Assembly (NCBI GenBank): GCA_964458335.1
Contig: CAYWIJ010000004.1
Coordinates: forward strand, 13,948-77,947
Direction: 5' to 3'
Origin: Aalborg-AAW-1 sp964458335
GTDB taxonomy: Bacteria > Patescibacteriota > Gracilibacteria > Absconditabacterales > Absconditicoccaceae
DNA length: 64,000 bases
Shown here: positions 1 to 11,150 of the stretch, in pieces
How positions within the stretch are numbered: position 1 is the stretch's first letter
Layout of the letters: every line of letters begins with the position of its first letter
Program-made: the position numbers and the translations under genes
Notes under the pieces: model-generated
The model's input: only the letters and a program-made list of their open reading frames with translations
What the model was told of the DNA's origin: nothing
Database searches by the model: none

Positions 1-2
1 AA

Positions 3-158
3 CATGATATGAAACGAATTGATATTGATAAAGTTTATAATGAAATAAGTTCACCCTTTCACAAACTATTCCGATACCGCTATCTCAATAAAGATCGCCC
101 ACTAACAGAAGTAGATACAGAATTCTTAAATTTACAACAAAAAAATATTTCTAAATAA
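3..158 (+). CDS. C-terminal end of an unidentified protein (partial)
   Basis: The window opens inside a frame that reads about 51 residues to a TAA at 156-158. The visible tail is rich in basic and aromatic residues (FRYRYLNKDRP) and has no motif I recognise. It has no start inside the window, and its stop lies 53 bases before valS on the same strand, so it may be the upstream member of the same transcription unit. It could be chance, because only 51 codons are visible. Confidence 0.45.
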   Translation, partial: HDMKRIDIDKVYNEISSPFHKLFRYRYLNKDRPLTEVDTEFLNLQQKNISK

Positions 159-211
159 TAAATCACTCAATAATCTTACAAACTTTATAACCTTACAAAC
201 TTTATAACTCT

Positions 212-2629
212 ATGGCAAACTACTCTATACACGATCGCGAAGCACACCGACAACAATTCTGGATCGAGAACAATACCTATAAGTTTGATCCGACAGACAC
301 TTCCAGACTTATGTACACGATCGATACTCCTCCACCAACCGTGTCAGGAACCCTCCATATTGGACATATTTTTTCCTATACGCAGGCTGAGATTATCGCC
401 AGATACAAGCGTATGACCGGACACAATGTCTACTACCCTGTAGGATATGACGACAATGGTATCCCGACCGAGATTCTGGTACAGAAAGAACTCGGGGACC
501 AAGCGAAAGATATGGATAGAAAAACCTTTGTAAATGCTTGTCTGGACGTTACGGGACAGTATCGTGATATCTACAAATCACTCTGGCAATCAGTAGGGAT
601 GAGTTTTGATCGAGAGTTGACCTATTCTACGATCTCTCCGATGGTACAGAAGATTGCACAAGAGAGATTCGCAGAACTCTATAAGAAATGAGCTATCGTT
701 CGTAAAGAATTCCCGGCACTCTGGGACTGGGCCAATCAAACAACTATCGCGCAAGCCGAAACCGAAGAGAAAGAAGAAGATGCATTTTTTAATGATGTCA
801 GGTTTGACGTTGAGGGTGGGGAAAGCATTATCATTGCCACAACCAGACCCGAACTGATGCCTGCTTGTGTAGCAGTATTCGTAAACCCTGAAGACAGTAG
901 ATATACGCATATGCTTGGAAAATTTGCTATCACTCCATTCGGTCATAAAGTACCTATCTTAGCTGATGAGAAAGCCAAAATGGACAAAGGAACAGGAGCC
1001 GTCATGTGTTGTAGTTATGGTGATGAAACGGATATTTACTGGATCATGACGCATAAGCTTGAACCTCGTATTATCGTAGGAAGAGACGGTCGTATCCACA
1101 ATAGTGGTGTCGAAGAGATCGAAAATCTCAAACCCAAACAAGCCAGAGAAGCTATTATTCCACTCCTCGAAGAGAAAGGAAATTTGATCAAAAGAACTCC
1201 TATCAGACAAGGTATCATGTACTCAGAGAGAGGAAAAGTACCAGTAGAGATCATCCCTGTAACTCAATGGTTTATCAATATTATCCCGATCAAAGACCAA
1301 CTCATCGACTATGCTAATGAGATGAATTTTTTACCAACTCACATGCAAAAAAGATACGACGATCGGGTAGAAAATCTCCAATGGGACTGGAACATCTCTC
1401 GTAGTAGATCATTTGGAATACCTCTTCCTGTCTGGTATAGTAAGATCACTGGTGAAGTTATCCTCCCAGATCCTGATCAATACCCTGTTGATCCTCTCAC
1501 AGAAGAACCAAAAACGCTTCCTGCCTGACATACCTTGGACGATATTATTCGTGAAGAGATGGTATTAGATACCTGGTTCACGTCTGGTATCTCCATCGAT
1601 ATCAATAAAGAAATTATGAAACAAAACGGAGTGCAGGATATTCCTGCTACGTTTGATCTTCGTCCACAAGCTCATGATATTATCCGTACTTGGCTACTCT
1701 ATACGGTCGTTCAATCTCATTATGCTAGAGAGACCAAACCATTTGATTATGTTATGATATCAGGTCACGTCTTAGCAGGTAAATGAGAAAAAATCTCGAA
1801 ATCCAAAGGTAATGCTAAATTTGGTCCCAAAGAACTTCTCGAACAATTTGGAGCTGATGCAGTCAGATACTGGGCAGCTAGTGGACAACTTGGAAAAGAT
1901 ATCGTCTTTGAAGAAACTGAATTGAAAAACGGACATAGACTCATCACAAAACTCTGGAATGCCTGTCAATTCGTTAAAATTCATATCGAAGAAGCTGTCA
2001 TTGCGAACGATAGTGACGCAATCCATAGTGAATGACTCTATCCTACAGATCAACGAATCCTCTCTCGTCTCAACGAAACCGTAGCTAAAGTAACCAAAGC
2101 CTATGATAACTACGAAGTGGGTCTGGCAAAGATTGCTTTTGAAGAATTTTTCTGGCATGATTTCTGTGACAATTACCTAGAACTCATCAAAAACAGACTG
2201 TACAAACCTGAACTCTATACGAATGGAGAAGAACTCAAAGCATCAGCTCAATATGCTCTTTCTCAGTGTTTCTGGACTATTTTACGTTTGATTGCTCCTA
2301 TTATTCCTCATGTAACGGAAGAATTGTATCAAGATATTTTCAAATCACAATACAACTATGAATCACTCCATCTCGCTTCAATACCAAGACCAACTAATAT
2401 CAAACCTATTACTATCGACAGTATTATTACCATCATCTCTGACGTCAGAGGTTACAAAACTTCCAATAAACTCTCTCTCTGAGCAGAATTACAAAAAGTA
2501 GTAATATCCTGACCACAATCACTTCTTGATACCTTACAAGAGTATGAGATAGATATTCTTGGTGTTACGAAAGCACAATCTCTTGAATATACAATAGCTG
2601 ATAAGTACAGTATTGAAATTATTGCATAA
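212..2629 (+). CDS. valS: Valyl-tRNA synthetase
   Basis: Charges tRNA-Val with valine in the cytoplasm (class I aminoacyl-tRNA synthetase). The 805-residue reading needs several TGA codons read as Gly. The class I signature HIGH is at residues 49-52, preceded by the ValS-typical PPPTVSGTL. The second signature, KISKS, lies near residue 530 just after a TGA-coded Gly, followed by KGN. The middle section carries the editing (CP1) domain region. At 805 residues it is shorter than common bacterial ValS, and the C-terminal coiled-coil arm looks reduced or absent. Start ATG 212 gives the usual N-terminus. The frame continues through TGA at 689, 1526, 1784, 2033, 2480 and 2510 without loss of homology, so these are glycines and not frameshifts. 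Confidence 0.96.
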
Positions 2630-2649
2630 TATAAAATAGAAGACATAAC

Positions 2650-2828
2650 TTGTCATTGTGAGGAAGTATGACAAAACAACCCATACATAAAGATAATTGA
2701 AAATCAAGTATAGATCGCTTCATACCTCGCAATGACACCTCCTATTCGTAATACGTAATCCTCTAATCCAATAATAACTAATAACTAACAACTAACTCCC
2801 CAATTTACTAACTCGCTAATTCACTAAA
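2650..2828. repeat. Intergenic repeat-rich spacer (type A and type C repeats)
   Basis: The spacer between valS and the prenyltransferase gene holds two repeat types that recur in this window. Positions 2652-2736 form a worn inverted repeat whose arms resemble CATTGCGAGGAA...CTCGCAATGAC (type A). Positions 2744-2828 are low-complexity CTAATAACTAACAACT tracts preceded by a TTCGTAATACGTAATCC box (type C), also seen near 52.8 and 62.6 kb. No gene is visible here. Confidence 0.6.
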
Positions 2829-3530
2829 ATGCACTATCCTCGTCATATCGGTATTATTCCAGATGGAAATAGAACACGAGCCAAAGAAAAATGATTACCT
2901 TGAATTATATGACATAAAACAGGGTATGATAATTTTGAGAAACTGGTCAATTATTGTTATTCTCAAACACCCATTGAAATTGTTACTGCACGAGGAGCAA
3001 GTACAGAAAATATCACAGAAAGGTCACAAGAAGAATTAGACTATCTTTATGAAATATATCAGTATATTACTAATAGTTTAATCAAACTACATACTCAATA
3101 TGGTATATGATTTAAACGAATAGGATCCGAAACATGATTACCTTCTCATTTAATTAATTTTTTCAAAGAACAAGAAATAACCTACCCAAGTAAAAATTGA
3201 AAATATTTCATCCTAGCAGTAAATTATGGCGGAAAGGATGAAATTCTTAGAGGAATCAATACTTTTCTCCAAAACAATCCAAATACTCAATCTCTGTCAG
3301 AATCGCAACTTTCATCTTCTATGGATTTAGGACAGTTTCCACCTATAGAACTCGTTATTAGAACCAAAGGTAAAATGGCCAAAAGATTATCAGGCTTTAT
3401 GACACGATGGATAGCATATGCAGAACTCTATTTTTCTGACCATTATTTCCCAGATTTTACTATTGATGAACTCAAAAAAGCACTTCAACGATTTGATAAT
3501 ATTGTTGAATATAGAAACTTTTGAAAATAG
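2829..3530 (+). CDS. uppS: Isoprenyl transferase (undecaprenyl diphosphate synthase family)
   Basis: A 233-residue cis-prenyltransferase, expected to extend farnesyl or geranylgeranyl diphosphate with isopentenyl diphosphate into the polyprenyl carrier used for cell-wall and surface glycan assembly. The N-terminus RHIGIIPDGNRTRAKEKG matches the family box with the catalytic Asp of DGN. Mid-protein AVNYGG and the late ELVIRTKG ... RLSGFMTRW ... YAELYF match the substrate-binding region. Several Gly positions, including two near residues 24-28, are TGA. It is followed 21 bases later by a trans-prenyltransferase, so the two steps of carrier synthesis are adjacent. The DGNRTRA variant differs from the common DGNGRWA box. 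Confidence 0.9.
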
Positions 3531-3551
3531 TTTTTTATTAAACATATAGTT

Positions 3552-4604
3552 ATGGGAGTTTTCCAAAAAGAGCTATCAAAATACAGCATCATTATAGAAG
3601 AAACATTAGCAAACACTATACCCAACACTCTTTTTTCTTATTGATCTGATATATGGAAAGATTCTCTCCATCAGTTTATTTTGCATGGATGAAAAAGATT
3701 AAGACCTATTCTTGCTATGATTATGGCAAATGAACTCTGATATGATAGTAAAAATAACCCTATTCCATTTACTAGTTTAGAAGTATTTCATGACTTTCTC
3801 CTTATCCATGATGATATTATAGATCAAGATGAGATGAGACGATGAAAACCAACTCTCCATATGACAATGCAAGAAAATTTATGATTGGAAAATAATAATA
3901 AAAAACATTTTGGTCATGCTCAAGCTATTATATGAGGCGATGTAGTCTATGCTCTTGCACAAGATATTATATTAAAAAGTCATATTCATACAGAAAAAAA
4001 GATCACACTCCTACAATTATTATCAACAGCAATGCAAAATGTTGCACGATGACGGTATAAACAATTTCTTTCTGATTATATAAAACTAGAAGATATATCC
4101 TTAGATTATATCATACAATACAATTTGATAGATGTAACAAGTTCTTATAGTATCCTATTTCCATTACAATTCTGACAAGCAATTGCTACAGGCAATCCTA
4201 ATATCAGTAATGAACTACGTATATTTGCTCATAGTCTATGAATCATTTTCCAAACGGGAGATGATATATTAGGTTTATTTGGAGATCAGAATATAACAGG
4301 AAAGTCAAATAATGGAGATCTTATTCAAGGGAAAAAGACAATTCCACTTTATTTTACTTATCATTATGCACCAAAAGAAGAAAAAGATTTTTTAACTAAC
4401 ACTATTGGACAAAAAAATCTTAGTGATAAAAAAATTCAAAAAATAAAAAATCTTATATCTGAATATGGTATGAGTCACACACAAAATTTCCTAGATAAGC
4501 ATATCAATATCTGTAAAACCATGCTCAAACAATTACCATATTCAGGTCATCGGAAGAATATTTTTGAAGATTTTTTAGAATATTTAATTACGAGAAAAAT
4601 ATAG
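3552..4604 (+). CDS. Polyprenyl diphosphate synthase (trans-isoprenyl, IspA/GGPPS-like)
   Basis: A 350-residue trans-prenyltransferase that condenses allylic diphosphates with isopentenyl diphosphate, supplying the primer for the neighbouring cis-prenyltransferase. The GGKRLRP substrate box is present (first Gly GGA, second TGA). The first Asp-rich motif, DDIIDQDEMRRGKPT, and the second, GDDILGLFGD, are intact, as is the GKKT basic motif, so it should be active. The frame uses many TGA-Gly codons. Product chain length cannot be decided from sequence by eye. Start ATG 3552 and stop TAG 4602-4604. Confidence 0.92.
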
Positions 4605-4720
4605 TATCCCCTTACCAATTTTCATTCTAAGCTTTTTACTCTTATTTTAACTAACTCTTGCATACTCCTACTCAGATAAGTATACTGAAGGGTAATTTTT
4701 TATTAGCGCAAAACACCACA

Positions 4721-7700
4721 ATGTTTAATTGGATTATCAATGCTGTAGCAGGAAGCTACAATGAAAGACAGATCAAAAATATCCTGCCTTTGGTACAACA
4801 AATCAACAATCTTTCTGACACGATGGACGCTTGGACAGACGATGAGATCAAAGCTCGCTCTCTCGCTCTCAAAGATATTATATCTCACATAAAACTTCCT
4901 AAAAAAATTAAAGATAAAGAAGGAAATCTAAAATTAGAATCTACAGATTCCCCTCTCGATGAATATCTACCAGAAACATTTGCTCTCGTAAAACAAGCTG
5001 CAAAAAGACTGGTTGGTACAAGTTATACAGTGAAAGGAAATGAAACTATATGGAATATGGTTCCTTACGATGTACAAATTATTGGAGGTATCAATCTTCA
5101 TAAATGAAAAATATCAGAGATGAAAACAGGTGAAGGTAAAACGCTCGTAGCTACGATGCCTGCTTATCTGAATGCTCTTACTGGACGTGGAGTACATATC
5201 ATTACAGTAAATGATTATCTTGCTTCTCGTGATTCGGATCAGATGAGAATTCTTTTTGAGTTTCTTGGATTAGAAGTAGGTTGTGTAACAAAAGCCACTC
5301 CGCCACAGACTAGAAGAGCTGAATATGAAAAAGATATTACCTATGTAGAAAATAGTGAACTCTGATTTGATTATTTGAGAGATAATCTTGTTAAATCACT
5401 GGATGAAAGATCTGTACTTTGGAGACCACTGTATTATGGTATTGTAGATGAAGTAGATAGTATCTTAATTGATGAATCAAGAACTCCTCTCATTATTTCA
5501 GAGCCAGATTCTGAACCAACCGAAAAATATTCTTATTATGCACAGATCGTACCAACACTTATTCCAAGTAAAAATAAAAAGAAAGTCAGTAAAGGTTTCC
5601 TTGCTGAATTAATAAATACAGAAGATAAAGAAAATCCTGAAGATATGAGTGACTACTTTGTCGATGAAAAGTTAAAAACTGCATCTCTCAGTTCTCAAGG
5701 TATTGAAAAGCTTGAAAAAATACTCAATGTAGAAAATCTTTATAGAGATATAGGATATGAAGAAATTCATCATATTGAAAATGCACTCAAAGCATATGCA
5801 TGCTACCAAAATGGAAAAGAATATCTCATCAATAACGGCGAAATAATTATCGTAGATGAAAATACAGGTCGTGCACAACCAGGAAGAAGATTCTCTCAAG
5901 GACTTCATCAAGCTATTGAAGCAAAAGAAAATGTTACTATCCAAAGAGAATCTAAAACTCTCGCAACTATCACGTACCAAAACTTCTTCAAACTCTATTA
6001 TAAACTCAGTGGTATGACCGGTACTGCAACAACAGAAGGAGAAGAATTTGATAGTATCTATAATCTCAATGTCCTTGCTATTCCAACCAATAAACCTGTC
6101 ATTAGGGTAGATATCAATGACAAAGTATTTTTCAACCAGAACGCAAAATGGAAGGCTGTCGTTGATCAAATTGAATTTTCTCATATTATAGGACAGCCAC
6201 TTCTAATAGGTACATCTTCAATTCATACTTCAGAATTTGTAAGTACTTTACTTAATCAAAGAAATATAAAACACTCTGTACTCAATGCAAAATATCACGA
6301 ACAAGAAGCTCAAATAATATCTCGTGCTGGACAACTTTGATCAGTAGTAGTAGCAACTAATATGGCTTGACGTGGAACCGACATTAAACTTGAAGACAAA
6401 CTGAATGACCAACTTGCACTCAATTATGCACAATGGATTGAACAAACAGTTTCTGGAAATAATATAACCAAAACTAAATCTGGAGTCAGAGCTAGCATTT
6501 TTTCTGAATACGAATACGAACTCACTATTGATGCATTGAAAAATCAATTTTCTGACTTGAATGAAGATATTGTTATCGCTTCATATAAATCCTTACAGTC
6601 ATTTTGAGAATACACCATAAAGATAAATCTTAATACTAAAAAGAAATTTTCGCATGAAATCTATGCAGAAATTATTATTGCCCATAAAGATTCTCAGAGA
6701 GAAGATGGTATAGCTAGAGATTTTCATTATTGATTAGGTATTATAGGTACAGAAAAACATGAATCCAGAAGGATTGATAATCAACTTCGTGGACGTGCTG
6801 GTAGGCAAGGAGACCCTGGTTTCTCTGTATTCTATGTAGCACTTGATGATACAATCATGCGTAAGATGGGAGGAGAAAAGATACAAAGTGTAGCAATTCT
6901 TCTTTTACCAAAATCAGAACTAGAAATTCTTGAACTTACTCAGTCTCAGTTTACAAATGCAATAATTAGAGCACAGAAACAAATGGAATGATGGCATTTT
7001 AGTACGAGAAAACATCTCTTTGACTATGATAGTGTTATCAATAAACAAAGACAATCTATTTATGGAAGAAGAGACAATATTCTTCATACTCTTCATAATA
7101 TTTATCATCCAAGCGACGAAACTGAAGAGACCAAAAAAGCAAATGTTGATAATCTTACTACTCAAATTATAGATCTTGTAGAACATTCTGTAGAAAAATT
7201 CTTACAAACACAACAAGATTTATGAGTATCTCAAGAAGAATTATTAGAACTCATTAATAAAGAATATAATCTCTCTCTGGACACACAACATATATCAGAA
7301 TCTCTCTATACAAAATCTACGCAACATATCTCAGCTCATATTATTAGTAAACTTGCTGATGCTAGAGAACTTCTCTGAGATGATATATTTGTAAGGGTCT
7401 GTGCAAATATTTATCTGACCATGATTGATAGAAATTGGGTAGAACATATTGATGAAATGCAATATCTTAGAGAAAAGGTTGGACTGGTAGGGTATGCTCA
7501 ACTTGATCCATTAGTAATTTACAAAAAAGAAAGTTACGAAAAATATCAAGCACTCAACACTATCATAAACGAAAGTACTGTAAGTATGCTTACTAATACA
7601 AATTTTGAACAAATATCAGAAAACATTAAAACACAACAACAAGTCCAACTTATGCAAGAACAACAGAACAACAATAGTACTGATATTCTACAGAAACTCA

Positions 7701-7993
7701 GATCTGCAACAAAAGATACTGCAAGGGTACAAGCACAACCACAAAAAGCTGAAATCATCATCAATTCAAAACCTCAAAATACCACTGAAGATGAATTTGA
7801 AATCATTGAAATTGACAATAATACTCCTACACAATCAAATCAAGGAACACAAACCTTCACCATACAAAAATCAAATAAAATTCGTCCAAATGATAAAGTA
7901 ACTATAAGATACGCTGATGGTAAAGTAGAATTTGATGTAAAATACAAAAAAGTAGCTGATGATATTAAATCTGGAAAAGCTGAGATTATTTAA
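4721..7993 (+). CDS. secA: Protein translocase ATPase SecA
   Basis: Motor ATPase that drives unfolded preproteins through SecYEG. ATG 4721 gives MFNWIINAVAGSYNERQ, the normal SecA N-terminus. A TTG at 4658 would add 21 atypical residues and is not preferred. Motifs: Walker A MKTGEGKT near residues 134-141, the NSELGFDYLRDN box with Gly coded by TGA at 5363, DEAD-type VDEVDSILIDE near 243-253, NMAGRGTDIKL with TGA-Gly, and QLRGRAGRQGDPG. At 1090 residues it is longer than the usual 830-900, owing to charged inserts (for example the Lys-rich stretch around 5570-5660) and a Gln/Asn-rich C-terminal segment. The Cys/His zinc motif at the C-terminus is absent. Confidence 0.97.
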
Positions 7994-7999
7994 ATTATT

Positions 8000-9706
8000 A
8001 TGAATTATAAACTCCTCTCTGAGGATCAGAATATTCCATTACTTGATCGTCTCCTTTCTGTGAGATGAGTATTTGATGAACATGAGAGTTTTCTCAACCC
8101 TACACTCAGTAAGAATCGATGAAATCCTCTGGATCTCAATGATATGGATAAAGGTACGGATATTTTGATTCAAGCGATGAAAGATCGTAAATCTATTTGT
8201 ATCTTTGGAGATTATGATGTCGATGGAGTCACTTCAAGTTATCTGATGTATCTGCTCATATCACAGTATCTCAATTATCCAAAAGTAAAAATTATGTATC
8301 CTGACAGACTCAAGGACGGATATGGTATGAAAGTTCATCATGTGGATATGATGAAAGCAGCTGGTCATGATTTCATTATCACTGTCGACAACGGTATCAC
8401 AAGTATACAAGAGATGATTCATGCAAAAAATCTTGGTATGCAAGTCATCATAACAGATCACCATAAAGCACTAGAAATTCTACCCGATGCTGATGCTATC
8501 ATCAATCCTCAAGTTTCAGATCACTATGAATTTAAATGACTTTGCTGAGCAGGAGTAGTATTTAAATTTACTCATGCTTTACTTAAAAAGAGTAAATTAT
8601 CTTCTGAAATTCAACAATCTATTATGAATCATTTTCTACCAGTAGTTTCTATCGCTACAGTAGCAGATTGTGTTCCGCTTTTATGAGAAAATAGAGCAAT
8701 TGTGAAAAGATGACTTGCTCAGATGACCAGAAGAAAAGATATTTTACCATCTCTAGAATGATTACTCAACTTTGTAAATATTTCTTGACCGTTGAAAAGT
8801 TTCCATATAGGATTTATCATAGGACCAAGAATCAATGCTGGAGGAAGATTAGCAACAGGATATGATAGTTTAAAAACACTTCTCTTCACTGGAGAAAAAC
8901 AAATAGAAGCATTAAAGAATTTAGATACTATTAATGATGAAAGAAAAAAACTACAAAAAGATGCCTTAGAACTCTCACTTGAACAAATAGATACCAATCA
9001 ATCTATCTTAATAGCAACTGATCCATCATTCCATGAAGGTATTGTAGGTATTGTTGCAGGAAGGATTACAGAAAAATATAATAAACCATCTATTGTTCTC
9101 CACCTTAGTACATCAAAGTGAGTTGCTGTAGGAAGTTTGAGATGACCAGTCCACTTCGATGTGATGAAAATGATGCAATGGATACAAACCCAGTCCTACG
9201 GAAAATGAATACCATGAAATAGAGGTATTCTTACTAGATTTGGTGGACACAAACAAGCAGGTGGTCTCAGTATACATTTAGAAGATCTGTGATTACTTAA
9301 ACAATTAGCACAAGAATATGCTTCATCGAATATCACTCCCCAACAAGAGAAAAAACAAATAATCGTCGATACCCTTCTTCATGCCCATGAACGAAACGAA
9401 AAAATATTATCACCACTTGAGCACATGGAACCATTTGGGAATAGTAATGAAGAACCTATCTTTGCACTACAAAATACCATTATCAAATGAACTGATACTG
9501 TAGGTAGTAGAGGGAAATGACACCTGAAACTTTCTCTTAATCATGAAGGTAAACATATTGAAGCACTCTACCGATCGAAAGGTGATAGATGAGATGAATT
9601 TCCTATAGGATCCCAAATTGATATCATTGGAAAAGTAAAATTTGATACTTATAAACAAATTCATTATATTGATGGAATTATGGTAGAAGAAGAGGGAGCT
9701 TTATAA
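8000..9706 (+). CDS. recJ: Single-stranded-DNA-specific exonuclease RecJ
   Basis: 5'-3' single-strand exonuclease of the DHH family, used in recombination and base-excision repair. In the 568-residue reading the metal-binding motifs are complete: GDYDVDGVTSS near residues 70-80, TVDNGIT, and ITDHHKA (the DHH box). The C-terminal DHHA1 domain ends in FGGHKQAGGLSI and an OB-like tail follows. TGA-Gly codons are frequent, especially between 8537 and 8790. It starts 6 bases after the secA stop and is followed 11 bases later by nth, which suggests a repair-related transcription unit. Confidence 0.95.
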
Positions 9707-9717
9707 AAAATAATAGT

Positions 9718-10362
9718 ATGCTCAAGAAAAACATAGACTATTTCTTTCAAAGACTACAAGAGATGTACCCAGAAAATCGTACTGATCTCATCTGGAAAAC
9801 TCCTCGACAACTTCTCGTAGCTGTAGTGATGTCAGCTCAAACTACAGACAAACAAGTCAATAAAGTAACAGGACAGTTTTTCAGTAGTATCAAAACACCT
9901 TACGATACTTTACAACTCTCATTAGAACAACGATCTGAATGTATCAAATGAGTAAATTATGCTCCAACGAAAGCAAAAAATCTTTATAAAACAGCGCAAC
10001 TTCTGACTGAAGATCATACTCAACCAGACTATGTTATACCTGATAATATGTCAGAATTAGTCAAACTTTCATGAGTTGGTGAGAAAACAGCAAAAGTTGT
10101 CCTCCATGTATTATATCAAACTGATGATATTGCAGTCGATACTCATGTCCATCGTGTAGCGAATAGAATTGGATTAGTCGATACCAAAACACCGCTCCAA
10201 ACATCAAAAATCATTGATAATTCGATACCAAAACAATATACTTATATAGCACATCATACCTTGATATTCTTTGGGCGTTATCATTGTCTGGCACGTAAAC
10301 CCAAATGTGAATCGTGTCCATTCACTTCGTTCTGTAAGTATTATAAAGAAAATAAAAAATAA
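9718..10362 (+). CDS. nth: Endonuclease III (base-excision repair glycosylase/AP lyase)
   Basis: A 214-residue enzyme removing oxidised pyrimidines and cutting abasic sites. The helix-hairpin-helix LSGVGEKTA carries the catalytic Lys, and its first Gly is TGA. VDTHVHRVANR carries the catalytic Asp. The C-terminal [4Fe-4S] cluster motif C-x6-C-x2-C-x5-C is complete (CLARKPKCESCPFTSFC). It follows recJ closely on the same strand. Full length compared with family members of about 210 residues. Confidence 0.96.
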
Positions 10363-10375
10363 TCTTCCATTACAC

Positions 10376-10443
10376 TGTCATTGCGAAGAACGAAGCAATC
10401 TATATTATACTATGGATTGCCACATTGTTCCTCCTCGCAATGA
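10376..10443. repeat. Type A inverted repeat between nth and the PAP2 gene
   Basis: A 68-base palindromic element with outer arms TGTCATTGCGA...(T)CGCAATGACA and inner arms GAAGCAATC/GGATTGCC. Related copies occur at 2652-2736, inside the helicase gene at 14187-14222, at 40281-40315 and at 57464-57500. It would fold into a long hairpin in RNA and may act as a weak terminator after nth. Element family known in general terms as REP-like repeats; mobility is not shown here. Confidence 0.75.
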
Positions 10444-10493
10444 CAAGCGACTTTATAAACCCAATAACTTTATCAATCTTATACACTTCTACC

Positions 10494-11150
10494 ATGCAAG
10501 AAACGATCATCACGACACTCAACACGCGAATGGCTTCGTCATCAATACTCATCAAAATTATTCCAATTCTAGGAGATATTTTTGTTTTTACCTATCCTAT
10601 CTATCTTCTCTATATTTATTTCTCTCATTCAGAAAGCATTTCTCGATGGAAAAAAATCTTACATATCTCAGAAAATAGTACAAATAAAATCAATGCCCTG
10701 ACTATCATCTTTGCCACAGCAAGTGGTGTGATCATAAATTATATATTCAAAGCGTTTATTAGTGAAGCAAGACCATATGAATCCATTGCTTTAGCTATCA
10801 ATCCACAAGAATCACTTATTCTCAATAGCATTCCAACTGATTCTTTCCCATCAGATCATGCGACAGTAGGGATGACAGTAGCACTGACTACTCTTATCTT
10901 AGCATATAGATATAACAAAAAATCACTGATCATAGCATGATGGTGTTTCTTTGCGTTTGCTCTTATTATGGATATCTGTCGTATCACGATAGGAGTACAT
11001 CGACCATCAGATATTCTTGGTGGTATTGGAGTAGCTATCCTTGTATCTCTTATAATTACGTATATTCCTATCGCTACTTTTCTTACAAAAAAAATATATA
11101 CTCCTCTCATTAGATTTCAGGAATATATATTTGAGAGAATTATGAAATAA
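10494..11150 (+). CDS. PAP2-family membrane phosphatase
   Basis: A 218-residue integral membrane acid phosphatase. The three PAP2 motifs are present: K-x6-RP as KAFISEARP, SFPSDHA in place of PSGH, and CR-x5-H-x3-D as CRITIGVHRPSD. Five or so hydrophobic segments flank them. Likely substrates are lipid phosphates such as undecaprenyl diphosphate or phosphatidic acid. The polyprenyl synthases upstream make lipid-carrier recycling plausible, but this is inference. ATG 10494 was chosen because upstream codons belong to the repeat element. Confidence 0.88.

Noticed and set aside
212..2482. Broken valS as a frameshifted or decayed gene under the standard code
   Set aside because: All pieces lie in one frame and are interrupted only by TGA at Gly positions; the same is seen in dozens of core genes.
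5672..6184. 170-codon minus-strand ORF inside secA
   Set aside because: Antisense shadow of a well-conserved gene, Cys/Phe/Ser-rich without any motif.
10271..10678. Plus-strand ORF bridging nth and the PAP2 gene
   Set aside because: It is a shadow of nth, the type A repeat and the PAP2 gene in another frame.
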